Origin: Viscum album
Taxonomy: Eukaryota > Streptophyta > Magnoliopsida > Santalales > Viscaceae
Assembly: GCA_963277665.1 (NCBI GenBank)
Contig: OY728163.1
Location: 1,902,476,644 to 1,902,540,643 of the forward strand
DNA length: 64,000 nt
Direction of reading: 5' to 3'
Below are positions 37,400-50,100 of the stretch, piece by piece; position 1 is the stretch's first letter, and the number at the start of each line of letters is the position of its first letter. The notes below the pieces were generated by a model that saw only the letters and a program-made list of their open reading frames with translations, was not told the DNA's origin and did no database searches. A program made the position numbers and the translations under genes.

Positions 37400-37640
37400 A
37401 TATAATGCACACAAAAAGGGGCCTCAGCCTATCTAGGGACATATCCCACCTCTACACCAATGGGGAGGAACCAAGGGGCATTATAAAAGGGCCTCACATG
37501 CAATCAGAATCCAATCTACTCACCAGTCTCCATATCTTTGTTGTGGGGATTCCGTCGGTAGGCTTTCCCATGGGGTTGACCCATTGGGTACCCTAAGTGG
37601 TTAAGAGCTAGCCATGTGCCTCTCAAAGAATGGCCAAATT
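37400..37640 (+). other. GC-richer block with TATA-like box inside the LTR of D
   Basis: About 240 bases of clearly higher GC content than their surroundings, with GCATTATAAAAGGGCC at about 37478-37493 on the + strand. An open stretch of 63 codons is present but shows no domain. It may be a small separate insertion or a retained LTR segment. Confidence 0.35.
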
Positions 37641-37996
37641 TTTTACATAAACAAAATTAATCATTAGTTAAAGAAAAAATATATTAATATTTTTAAAATT
37701 ATAATTTTTAACAAATAACATTATAAAAATAATTAAAAATTCAATTTTTAGAACCATAATAAAAATATATTCATTAATTAAAAATTTTGATAATTTAAGA
37801 CATCAAATTTTTATAAATATATTAAAAAATGTGGTTAGTAAATATTTTTATTTTTTTAAAACACATAACAATTTAATAATGTTAATTAAAACAGTTAATA
37901 AATAATAAGAGAATTTAATGAATGTTTATTGAGATTATTTATTCAAAATAAAATAAAACTATAGTAGTTTTTAGACCAAATTAAAATACCAATTAA

Positions 37997-38007
37997 CTCC
38001 CCCTTTT
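37997..38007 (-). promoter_or_regulatory. Polypurine tract of element D
   Basis: ACTCCCCCTTTTTAAAAT on the + strand is AAAAAGGGGGAGT on the minus strand, the same form as the Sirevirus tract at 5726-5738. It marks the LTR start at about 37994. Confidence 0.7.
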
Positions 38008-38899
38008 TAAAATAAAAAACCGAACATTTAATAAACTATCATAAAAAAACTCTCACATTTTTGGAATTTATAAAAATTTATGTTATAAATTTACTATATA
38101 AAGAATATTTCCGTTTAAAATAAAATAAATATGAAATAATTATAGAAAAATATTTGACAATTGTAAATTTTTATAGTATGAACTTATCACCATTTAAAAA
38201 GGGTGAATATTATTTATCAAAACAACTAATTACCATAAATATTAGAAAGATTCTTGCCAGAAAAAATCAAACAATATCATATTAAAAAAATATTAGTATA
38301 TTTAATTTAAATATAAAACTGATTTTAATGAACACACAGTCAGAAAAAAATGATTTCAAGATAAATAAACAATTCTTTTCCGTAATGTGTTTTAAAAAAA
38401 ACACCTCCTGAGTTTGAGCATGGAATTATTAATTTAATGTCAGATCAGAAAAACAAATTTTATTGACCAAAATAAAATCAAATTTAGAAATATGAATAAC
38501 TAAATTACAAATCACAGAAGATATTTAAAAGAGAATAAAAGGATTCCCTATTTTAGTTGCTGAATAATTATTTCATACATACTAATAAATTTCATGTTCA
38601 TATATGCTTATTGTTTAAACAATTATTTAAAAAAACAAAGTGATAAACAATGGGTAAATCCCTTTAAATTTATACATCTTTAAAGATAGATAATAATAAA
38701 AATTAAAAAAATTTATATAAGAGTAATCATATAGAAATTATATTCAAAACTAACATTTTACTATGTAAACTATAAAAATATAATTGTTTAAAAAATAACA
38801 TATATAAATTCACCACACATTATTTGTAACATAAATAAATATATTATTCAAAAATATATATGATATAATTTATTCCTTAATGACAAATTATATTATAGT
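38008..38899 (-). other. AT-rich internal remnant of element D
   Basis: No readable domain. By position it is the 3' internal region, where pol or an extra ORF would have ended. Confidence 0.35.
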
Positions 38900-41800
38900 T
38901 GATAATATGAATTCTGGTTAACAAGAATAAAACTTATCTTCTAATTATTTCCATCTTAGTTCGAATAGGATTTGAGTGACATCCTTTTGGTACACATGTT
39001 GTCAAGGGTTTAATAGAACTCCTAGAATCTATTATTACCATCCACATATATATATAAAACATTTGACTCTTGGTGAATTTGGATAATTTTTTTTTGATAA
39101 AAATGCTCTAGTTGGACCAAAATATTGAGTAAATCTCACTAGGAATTAATTCTCATAGTCAGAAATCATTATTAATTTTATATCATGTTATAGTTTAAAT
39201 AATATAAGGACCTAACCATGTTACTTTACATAATCCTGAATTTTAGTAAAGAACTCAGTTCCTTTAATATTGATCATATTTTAATGATTATAGTTTTATA
39301 GAAATTATTACATAAAATATACATAACATCCCATAATCATATACATAGATACTCTAAAAACAGTATCCATTACTTTGAAAAAAATAAAACTTTTCAAACA
39401 AAAAATGATTTCTTTGACCAATCTTCATTGCATTTAACTTTGCTTTATTCATTGTATTATACAAACTTATAACCTATGAAAAGAATTAAAAAACATAGGA
39501 TTATCTCAAAAATCTTATTAATGGAAATAAACAAAATAAAATAACACATTAGTCCATAAATACTTGTAAAATATGAAATCGTTTCCAAAAGACATACTTG
39601 TGACCCATATAATCTTGTATTATGAAACATGAGAATTTCATGTGACATACAAAAAAAATATAGAATATTAAAATAAAAATCATGGTATCATGTGGAATTA
39701 CATACATAGTTTTGTAACCATCGTTTCTACCTTATTATTTTTAACCCTCACAGATACCTTACAATATAACCCTCACATTTACCTTATAATGTAACCATTA
39801 CTGTTACACATGGAGTAACCACACGGTCAACCAAGAAAATACATATACCCAATGAATTGGAGGGATACATTGGTCCCACCTTAAATAATAAAAAATTCAA
39901 TGTACCACAACATAATTATACAACATGAAAAATTTCATAAAAACGTTACATTTGAATTTTGTAAAACAGAATTTTAAAAGAGATTCTTAAAAGAAAATCC
40001 ACTTAAAAATATCATATAATTGAAGGGATAATTAATAGAGTGTATGAAATATGTTTATACACTATAATTAAAAATAATTAAACAAAATATAAACAAAATT
40101 CCTTGCATAAACAATTTTAATACTACATTAATAATGAAGTTGAAGGATAACCCAAAGAAAGAAAATCTAGATAATAATTCCCTTACCTTGGGATTTTCAT
40201 ACTATAAAAAAGTTTAAAAATAATTTATAATGGATAAAAAGTGTTATTCATATAATATATAAATATATCAATGTTTATAAAACCATATATAATCATTTAA
40301 TTTCATCATTTCACCCTTTAATTGTTAGTATTTTGTTCCCTCCATTGTTTTGGGTGCGTTCCTTACATGATTTCCATCACCGATTTGTATTTGATTTTAT
40401 TGTCGTATGAAAATGAAATTCCATAAGTGGAATAAAATGGTATTAATATAATTATTGAATATTTAATGACACCATAAATAATTTTAATCAAATATTATTA
40501 TGATTTATCAGATAAAACATTAATAATATTTGTTTAGATCATTTTTTGCAGTTCCTCGATAATCTTGAATTTGTTTCATTATATATTTTAATTTTATTCA
40601 TAGAAGACCATTCCAGAACATAAAATATGTTAAATCATACACATTACATTTATTTTCAACCATTAAATGTTTTTTATTATCATCTTTTAAGGAAGTAATG
40701 TAAATTTCAAACTCATCGTCAACGATTCCGTTAAATTGGCACATCGCGGATAATGTTTTTATTTTTAGAATAAGGGAGAGAGGAGAGGAAGATGATGATG
40801 ATTTTTTTACATGAACCTAATAAAATATAAAATATATAATATTAGGGGTATTTCTATGCTCTAGGATAAAGGTAGGTAATGATATTATATAAAAATAATA
40901 GAATTGAAAAGATAATGCATGAAAAAGAAGGAGTATTCTTACCTCCTGAACTCTTCTCCTTCAGATCCTCCTTAAGGCATTTTTTTGGACTCTTGGGGAA
41001 ACCATAAGATATTAGAAACAGGGAAGATCCTTGGGGACTGATTTTTGTAGAAATAGAAAGTTCTCAAGTTTTGAGAGGTATGAGAGGAAGAGGGGAATGA
41101 GGTATGTATTTATAGTGGATGGGAGAAGGGATTTTACATTATTTTAATCATTATTTTAATATTTTTCTTAAGACTATGAATTGTACTTATTCATGAGTCC
41201 CCAAATAGTAATTATTGAATGTGAGTTCGATCCAAGTGGGATTACATCATCCTTTCATCACATAGGATGCAATAAAACAAGTATTTTTCATTTATCATAA
41301 TTTATCATATTTTAATGTTCATAAAAAATTCATGAATTTCCAAAAAATACTAAAAATTAACCCTTACAATTTTTAGATGTGCAGAATTAGAAAATAAACT
41401 CAAATTTTTATAGTAATTTTTATAATATTATTAATTTAATTTTTAAATAAAATCATAATTTATTAAAAAATAAAATTTTTAAATCCATAACACTATTTTT
41501 AACACCATAAAAATTTAATCAAAATATTGTTATATTATAACATTAATAAAATAATATAATAATACAATTTACTATTTATTAGGGTCATATTACTATTCAT
41601 AAGGGTGTATTACTATTCACCAAAAACACTTTCATTCTATCAGACTCTAAATAACATACTAATCACAACAATAGACGAGTGTTTTTTGAAATTCAAATCA
41701 ATGAAGAAGGAAAATTATTTATAAAGTCTTGTTATAACTATATACATAAAACAATGTTTCATGCATTTCAATTTATTTTTTAATACTTAGGTGATATAGT

Positions 41801-41950
41801 CACTCTATTTTGTACATTCAATGAAATAATTCTTATTCATGTTTTGGGTAAAATTTACATAACCAATTTTTTTTTATTTGTGTATAGTTTCATTAAATAC
41901 ATCATATTATTATATTGTTTTTACCTATTAAAAAAGAATATAATTGCACC
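38900..41950 (-). repeat. Gypsy solo-LTR-like insertion inside element D
   Basis: It has the same ordered blocks as the LTRs of elements A and B on the minus strand. These are the ATTGGTCCCACC/ATGAATTGGAGGG block (39855-39885), the TTAAATTGGCACATCGCGGA subrepeat (about 40731-40750), a CTCCTTAAGGCA block, a TATA box (41109-41114) and the TTACTATTCA repeats (41590-41625). Neither gypsy coding remnants nor a primer site adjoin it, so it looks like a solo LTR. Both ends are approximate. Confidence 0.5.
41109..41114 (-). promoter_or_regulatory. TATA box of the solo-LTR-like copy
   Basis: TTTATA on the + strand (TATAAA on the minus), followed by GTGGATGGGAGAAGGG, matching the context at 17451. Confidence 0.5.
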
Positions 41951-42499
41951 ATATGATTAACAACATCAGTTTTCAAAACAATATTCTCTTTTTGAACAGA
42001 TTTTAAATATATATAAATCTTTTCATTACATCCAAAATCTGTGTTCCATTATTTAATATTTTCCAGTTTTATTTTTCTAAATTAATTTTCTACTTTAATT
42101 AAATTCTCCACAACTAATGTTAATATTCTCCCTTGGAATTTATAATTTATATCTAGATCGAATTTTTGTTTTTCATTTTCATTATTTATTTTTAAAATCT
42201 CATAATCACAATTCCTTTTATTTTCTTCATTATAAGAAATTATGATATTCATATTTTCTCATTCCATATTTACTTTATCATTTTATTTCAACATTTTATT
42301 ATATTTACATTTAACATCTTTTATTTTTTAAAAAATTTGAAACTTCCATTTCTCTAATATTTATTCCATTTAATCATTGGTTTAAACCTTGAATTTTTAT
42401 ATTCCAAATCATAATTAAAATCAGAATATATAAAACTTTAATTTTTAGATATTTCACTGTGATAAACTATTATATGATTTATCAACTAATTAAAAATAG

Positions 42500-43560
42500 A
42501 ATCATTTACCACACATGTAATTCCCATTTGGGAAATTTTACATGTTTCCTTTTCACATCCCTAGTGATTGCATGAATCAGAACTATCCAAGTTGTTTCAT
42601 ATTCATAAAGAGCATGTTTTTTACTTCTTATGTTTTTTTCTTCTTTGAGTGCTTGATATTGCAGAATTATGTTTTTTTAGAATATTTATTAATGTTCACA
42701 TAATATGTTTTATCTAAAAATCAATATTCTTACTTGATTTACCTTTCTTGTTATATTTTTCGTTCTTCCTTCTAAAATTTCTCTTACCAAAATAAATTTT
42801 AAATTTTTTTTAATTATTCTTTCTAAAGTCTGGCATAGAGATTTTAGTTTCATGGATTTATAATTAGAGGCATTATAGGTATAATATATATTATATTTAA
42901 AATAAATATATTTTTCATTTAGTAGGCTCTACATTAAAAATATTCTCCAGCACTAAATTATACTACTACAAAGATCATATAAGTTTATTTAATATTAAGT
43001 CTTTAAAATTCATAAATTCATAAATAACCACCTTCTTATAACAAAAACATTTTGGAATAACTCTCATTACTCTTTCCACGTGAGTTGTATTATACAAAGC
43101 CTCTCCAAGAGAACATATATGGTTGGTTATACTTGTAAATCAAATGAAGAATTTCATTATAGATTCTTAATCTACCAACATGATGTTCAAGTATTCTACT
43201 CGGATAATTACTATCATGGTTCTCATAAGCTTGTTAGAACCATAATTAATCACTTTTAATATCCTCTATATTTCATATCCTATCTTACAAGATGAAATTT
43301 TTTTATAGATAGTTCTATTTATAGTTAGTATAAAAAATATTTAATATTATAAATCTAAAAATATTTTACATGTAATTACAAACAAGTTTCTTTGGATCAA
43401 TTTTTGATAAATCACATATATTTTCAATGATGGTCCAGTGATCCACAATCAGTTGTTCTAGGTAATTTTCCATTCTGTCGTACCATTAGTCATAGTCACT
43501 TCGATCAAAGAATGGTGGTTTGTGGAATAAATCCATCATTTTCATTTATACCTACAATAT
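42500..43560 (-). pseudogene. Decayed Ty1/copia gag of element D
   Basis: The minus strand reads PPFFDRSDYD then WYDRMENYLEQL and DHWTIIEN at about 43530-43410. This is the NY--W--RME-YL--LDLW-IVENG start of the copia gag (UBN2-type) domain. Further on, LYNTTHVERVMRVIPKC with a FKDLILNKLI stretch (about 43100-42960) matches the S--ELVRKILRSLP and AKDLNTLTLDELI blocks of Sirevirus-type gag. A lysine-rich NFRRKNEKYNKKGKSSKN stretch (about 42780-42720) fits the basic segment before the zinc knuckle; the knuckle itself was not found. Stops and frame changes abound. Confidence 0.65.
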
Positions 43561-43986
43561 TAAAAAGAGAACTTTTTAATTATTCCATAAACTATTTGGA
43601 CATGGATATTAAATTATCAAAGAGTAAAAAATAATGAATATAAATAATATTACTAAATATTAACAAATAAAATGATTATATAATATCATATTTTTGGTTT
43701 TGAAACCATTTGTTTGGTATTGGATTGAAACAAACAAGGATATACATATCAATGACTTTTCTATAGTACTTATTTTTTGGTATCAAAACCACATAATTAC
43801 TTCCCTATATTTGATACTAATTATTTGGCATCAGATAAGACAAAATATAATTTATATCATTATTAGATTCTAGGATCTTACCCTATTTTTTAATTTAAAA
43901 TTCTCAAATCTAATTAATAATCTCTAATACAAATTCTTTTATATCAAATTTTTGAAAATATAAAATAAAAATTTATCATAGACTAG

Positions 43987-43998
43987 GCTTTGATAGAA
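43987..43998 (-). promoter_or_regulatory. Primer-binding site of element D
   Basis: GCTTTGATAGAA on the + strand matches GCTCTGATACCA at 9 of 12 positions (reverse complement of the tRNA-iMet primer site). It lies at the inner edge of the right LTR copy. Confidence 0.5.
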
Positions 43999-43999
43999 T

Positions 44000-46010
44000 T
44001 TTTTTGGCATCCGAACCTCAGAGGTAATTATAAAACCTTTAAAACAATTATTAGAACTATATTTATTGAAAATATTTATAGATGTGGTTTCATTGTCTTT
44101 TTAAACATTTAAAGAAAAAAAATTCATAGTTTATCAAAAAATGTAAATAGTATTAAGTGTAGTGCCCTTGAGTTTCGATGCATCTATAATAAAGGCAAAA
44201 TGATTGGATGATTAATAGTGGCCCAGATCAATAATATCCAAGTACACTCCTCAGTCTACTCTACTCCTCAAGGAGACTAGTGCCCGCAAAGAACCAAACA
44301 TTTAAAGGTGTGAGAACCTTCTTACAGACACTTCCTTTTAAATAACAATGAGGCTCTACCTATTATTTTTTATAGGAGACTCAATATATTCTATATCCTT
44401 ACTTATAATCAGGATTCACATCCCAAACATTATTTTGAGTGGTAGAATAACTAGGGAATGGAATGTCCAGATTTTGATGGTAAAATCATAAAACAGACAC
44501 AAAGGAATTACAAATATATATATAAAATTACAAAAAAAATATTTGATAAGTAGAAGATAGTCAGAATGTTGAGTAATTTTAATCATGATGATCATTGATC
44601 ACTTTTAATAAACAAACTCCAAAGATTTATTCCATCATATATCACACTAATAATGAAGACGTCATAAAAGATTCTAAACAATTGGGTGCAGTAGAATGTC
44701 AATGATGTGTCACCAGTTATCTGAATGAATTTATTGGCATAGGTATATGTGTTATTCTTTTTTTAAATATTTAACATCATTAAAACAAAGATCTTTAAAG
44801 ATCATATACACAACAAATATCTCAAAGAAACTTCTTAGTGAATATTAATGAAACAAAATAACGATTACTTTTTTGATTGATACCACACTGAATAACATTG
44901 AATTAGAATCATGATTTATATTTCATCAAGAAAAAATAAAATAAAACATTTAATATATTAAATAATATAATTTTAATCAATTTATAGATACAAACCAATT
45001 GGAAAAAAATAATCATTTAGACTATACGTGAATAAAAATTTTCAGTAAAACAGAGCATCGTATGACTTTAAATATTTGTGTTCAAAAGTACAAAACACAA
45101 TGGTATAATTAAAATTTTAAAACTCTATAAATTTATTTAAATATAAATAAATAAAACTCTTAAAAAATAATTTATTTAAATAATTAATAAAAATTTCATA
45201 CATAAAAGTCTAATTAATGGTGGGGAATTGATATATCATTGGAACATGGAGTGGTGCCTCATGACCTTCCATTAAAAATTTCAAATAGCGGGTAGACATA
45301 ACTTCCCCTATCATTAAAATTTATAAAAAAAAATGAAAATAATTAATCAAAATTAAATTCATTAGTATAATCTATGAATCCAAATTCTTAAATATACACA
45401 ATAATAATTTTTCCTACCACTGGGTATCTAATGGTGACTCATAACTCACTCTTTGAAATGTTTAATGGTGACTCTTGACCTACCATTGTGTTCTAATGTT
45501 GTATCTTTGAAAATCATTTCCAAAAATCATAACTAATAAACAAATGAATAAAATAATTGAAATTTAGTAAAAATTTCAAAATAAAAAAATACAAATACTT
45601 TTTTAAATAAATGATAACAATTTGAAACATAAAGAAAAACTCTGTATCTACTGATAAATAAAGAGATAGAAAATGTTATAGATTAAAGATCTTATGCTAA
45701 GAAGTTTAAAAAAATAAAATATAAAAAAGAATTAAAATATAACATATTATTCATATAAAAAAAAATAAAACTATATATAATAACATAAAATAGATATAAA
45801 AATACAATAAATGATAAGATGAAATAGATCCAATTGATGATTTATGAGATTCTTCTATCTGATTGTACCTAAAAAATAAGAACAATTGCAATCAGAAAGG
45901 ATCAAAACGAAAAATAATGTAGCAATTGAACAATGAATTAGGATTTACAAGATCATTATAGAGATATAGTTACTTCATTCCAAGGTATGTACATAGGGTT
46001 TGATTGCATT
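44000..46010 (-). repeat. 5' LTR of element D, probably truncated
   Basis: It is the direct-repeat partner of 34714-37994, about 2 kb long against 3.3 kb, so the outer part has been lost or replaced by gypsy LTR sequence beginning near 46011. No ORF of note is present. Confidence 0.55.
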
Positions 46011-47160
46011 TGAATAAAGTGAATACTTTGGGTAATGGTTCTCTTAGCTCACTTTTTTTTTCAGATAGATAACATATTCACCACATATTCATGATTTTTT
46101 GTTTATATACTTCCATAATAAATTTTAAATAATAAACTTCCTTTATTTCATTTTTTTTAAAATCTCAATTGATTTTATTCTTTCTTTCTAATTACGATTC
46201 AAAAGTTACTCACGTAGTAAAACAATTTCACCCCACTATTTATATCCATCAGATACATTCAATATACAACACTCTTTTTTGTGGTTTTTTATAATTACCA
46301 TTAATTAATTTTAGGATTATTATCATTATATTTCTTGGTATTTACATATCCATTTTATTATCTTTATTTAACATGGTTTTATGTTCTAAATGTTATCAAA
46401 TCGTTAAAGAAAGTTTTCCAAAATATTCCATCTTTTACACATATATTATTATGGTCCAATATTCTTTTACAGGGTGTATATATTTCTTTTAGACATTTCA
46501 TACCATGAATATCATTATTTTCATGATATTTAACACTTCATGTATTATAATTCACTCATGGGTATTTTTAGTCTTCATTACCAATGTAATAAGAGTTTAT
46601 TGCTACAATGCCATCATTATCAGCACTGTTTATGATAATGCTTTAATTGAAAAAAATATTATGATATACCTCTTATGAAATCTCATGAATTTTCTTCTCA
46701 CCTAGTTATTCATGGTATCTTTAATTATTATATCTTTTTTCTTCATATATTTTTAACTGTGATATTTAATAATGAGTTTTTATGAAAATCTTACAGTATT
46801 TCTTGCTTCGGTTGGAAATCTATTTTTTCCAATAATCAATGTTTTCAAAGAAATTGTTTATAAGTTATATTATAGAATTATTTTAAAGGAGTAAAGGTTT
46901 TTAATAATATTAAAGGCTTCCATTTTATATTTGCAATGATATTTTCGAAGAAAAATGTTCTTAAAAATGTTTTCTGTTTTAAAAAGTGTGTTGTTAAATC
47001 CAAAAGGATATTTTCTTCAATAAAATTTTTAAATTATGTTCAATGCTTAATTAATAAGTTTTAATAGTTTTGTTTTCAATGGAATTTATTTTGATTTAAA
47101 AAAAAAAATATTTTCAAAGATAGTTTATTTCCCTTAAAATTCACCAAGTGATCTTTCAAA
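46011..47160 (+). repeat. Gypsy LTR remnant, + strand, partner of 62840-64000
   Basis: Collinear with 62840-64000: CTTAGCTCACTTTT versus CTCAGCTCACTTTT, ATTCAAAAGTTACTCACGTA versus ATTCAAAAGTCAGTCAAGTA, and AAGTGATCTTTC versus TATGTGATCTTTC at the far ends, over about 1.1 kb with similar length. The GGGATTTTAGCTCACCC block of element A on the minus strand is related. Confidence 0.65.
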
Positions 47161-50100
47161 ATATTCTTCCATCTAGGATGACATCCTTTGATATAGTTTT
47201 TTATTTATTAGGAATAAAATCCAAGGAAAAAAATTTATTATATATTTTAATTTTTTATTTTTATTACTACAAATTTTTTTATGAAACAATTTTCTCTTCA
47301 ATGGGTTATACCTTTATAAAATACTTATGAAAGTCAGTTAATTTCAGAGGTTATTCTATAATTAAATGATTATGAAGTCTGACTCTTCTCGATATGTTAT
47401 AATAGGATGAAGTGTTTATCACACCCATTTCATTTAATGGGTTATGATGTTATGAATTTTTAGTATCTTTTATCACCCATATGTGTGATTTCATTATGTG
47501 ACAGGTGGGACCAATATCTCCCTCCATTGCATTGGGTAGCAATGGACGACTCATGAGTATATATATTATATGTGATGTTGATTACATTTCCATAGTGTTA
47601 TGATTTAACCCTATTACATGTTCACAATATTATGCATGGACCTAGTTTCATGTACATATTATGATTCATGAAGCTGGATAATTTTTTGCAATGATATTTG
47701 TGACCTTTATTACATGTTTACAATGTCATGCATTGATCTGGTTTCATGTAGATTTGTTTCTGTGTGAACCTGAAATCTTTTTCTAAATGTTATCCATGAA
47801 CCTGATTACATATTCACAATATTATGGTTGAACATGATTAAATATTCACAATGTTATGTGTACCTCATTATTGGTTTACAATTTTACACATGGACATGGT
47901 TTTATGTCGATAATTCTATGCGAGGTCTGGATTTCATGTACTAAACCTAATGAGTTAACATGATTCTATTTACATATGTTTACAATGTTATAAGTTATTG
48001 TGTATTCCACAAGTATATATATTATGCTAATACTATGATCTCATTACTCATGTTCTTTGATTTCCTTATGATTTATATCTTGTGAAGGCCAATCATTATT
48101 CTATTATTCATATTTATGATCTTTGATATATAAGGTATGATATTATAAGGATACGATCTTGTTATCATTACCTTATTCTCATTTTATTATTATATATCTC
48201 ACTTTTTACCCTTATTGAGCATATAATCTCACCCATTCCTAATGTTTCCTCTCCCCGTGTTATGAAGATGGGTTTTATATAGGAATACTAATTAGGAATT
48301 TCTTTAATGTTGATTTTGAGTATCTTTATCCAAAATAGAATATTATGTTACCATGATTCGAAATACATTAAACTATTATAGTCCTCATGATTTTTTTTGA
48401 AATGTGATCAATATTCATCTAAAATGATGTAATATCCATGTATGTTAAGAAAGGGTCACTATTATAAATGTTTCTCACCCTATAATTTCTGGTTTTAGTA
48501 AATGGTGGGAACTATAAGTAACATAATTAGTAATGAATATTTCATACGTGGAAATTTTTTTCAATATGAAAATTAATTTCCCAAATGGAATTCATTTAAA
48601 GAGAATTAGGAAGATGGTATGAGTATTGGTTATACAGTTGAAGAGAAAGACATCACAAATAGCATGTGAAACGCATGATATGTTATAAGATTATTGTTTA
48701 TATTAATCATAATAATCACGATTATATTGAGGTTGTGGAACCTTAAGACATAATTAATTTTTAATATTCTATGAATAGGCCATTAACTAATAATATGATA
48801 GATAATGATGAATGATTTATGAATAACGTTGGATTATTGAGGTGAATATGTGTTGGAATTGATATTTTATGTTATAAGAAACATGTAATACTAATTTATT
48901 TTTTGTATAAAATTTACATTATGTATTGAACATGATATGTTTAATAATGTTGAAGACATAGAAATTTGATTTAAGGGAAATGTGATTTTTTCATTAATGG
49001 AAGGTAACCCTTAATATGTTCCTTATGTTGAGAATATTGATGTTTGGTTAAAAATATATATGATATGAATAAGTAAATTTAATGGTATTTATTACCTCAT
49101 AACTAATAATAAATATCCTGAATTTTTTTTAATCTATCATGGTTGGAATTTACATCATTTTTTGATTTAAGGAATACATCAAATAAATTTTAGAATAAAG
49201 AAACATGTCAATTTTCATTTAGGAATTATAGTAATTACCATGTTCTAAGAGAATACATGATGAAGGTATTCCCATGTTTCTTATGTGACAAGTAAGAGAT
49301 ACTTTATGATATATGGGAGATCAATGCAATTTTTTTTGAAAACTTTAGTGATATTTATTATATGTTTTTGGATTCAATATTTCGGAATTGTTATAAGGTT
49401 AACCATTTGTGGAATGTTATAAGTTTACATTCAGATGTAGTTATAGGGATTCATCTATTATCTTTCCATATGATAATTTATGAATATTGTATTACTTATT
49501 ATATCTTTTTTCCAGTGAGGAAAACTAAAGAAATATGGAATGACTATGATTCTACATCACTATCTATTATTATATTAAGAATGAAATATTCAAATTCATT
49601 TCATGGAGTAATTTATTAAGTAGAAATAGATCAAGGATTAACAAAGGCTAAGGTCATTAGGAAATCATGTAAGTATACCATTCCATGATAATTATTCAGC
49701 TATAGAGAAAAGGGTCTTGAAATAAAATGATGTCCTGTTTTTATCATTTTTATGATATTAATGACCTTTCTCTAGCCTCTTTGGGTTATGTATTTGTGAT
49801 CATTACCATTATATAGACCATGTTCTATATCACCCTCTATCAGATATAAATAGTTATATTTCCCTCACATTTCAATGTTTTCACTTTCAAACTTTTTCCC
49901 CTATGTGGAAACCTAGTTAAGATTTACATTGGGTAACCATTATAAACCCAAATTTTATTCATTAAAAAATGTTTTTGTATTAATTTTTGTGATGCCTGTT
50001 TCTAATAAATGAACATTCATGTATTAAACCACTGATAAACCAGAAAAATTTCTAGTGAAAAATTATTTTAGGGTGGTATATTGTATCAACCTGAGTTCTT

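Larger units (their letters stand above)
34714..37994 (-). repeat. 3' LTR of element D
   Basis: It shares ordered blocks with 44000-46010: CTTGAGGATAATAGTACCCA versus CTCAAGGAGACTAGTGCCCG; GGTGGTATAATAACTAGAGA versus AGTGGTAGAATAACTAGGGA; and the ACTCATGACTCAC/ATTGGG repeat cluster. Its minus-strand 5' end adjoins the polypurine tract. The 35065-35415 and 36921-37211 ORFs within it show no domain and are considered accidental. Confidence 0.65.
34714..46010 (-). mobile_element. Ancient Sirevirus-like Ty1/copia element D, minus strand
   Basis: Two related LTR-like regions (34714-37994 and 44000-46010) flank an internal part that has, in minus-strand order, a primer site (43998-43987), copia gag remnants (43560-42500) and a polypurine tract (38007-37997). 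The left boundary reads TGTAAAATACTAATATAGGG followed by GGTATGAATA, the reverse-complement form of a Sirevirus LTR 3' end. A gypsy LTR is inserted in the middle. No pol could be read. Confidence 0.65.

Noticed and set aside
49362..49619. 85-codon ORF as a gypsy zinc-finger/integrase remnant
   Set aside because: No ordered motif could be matched; the composition is AT-driven.
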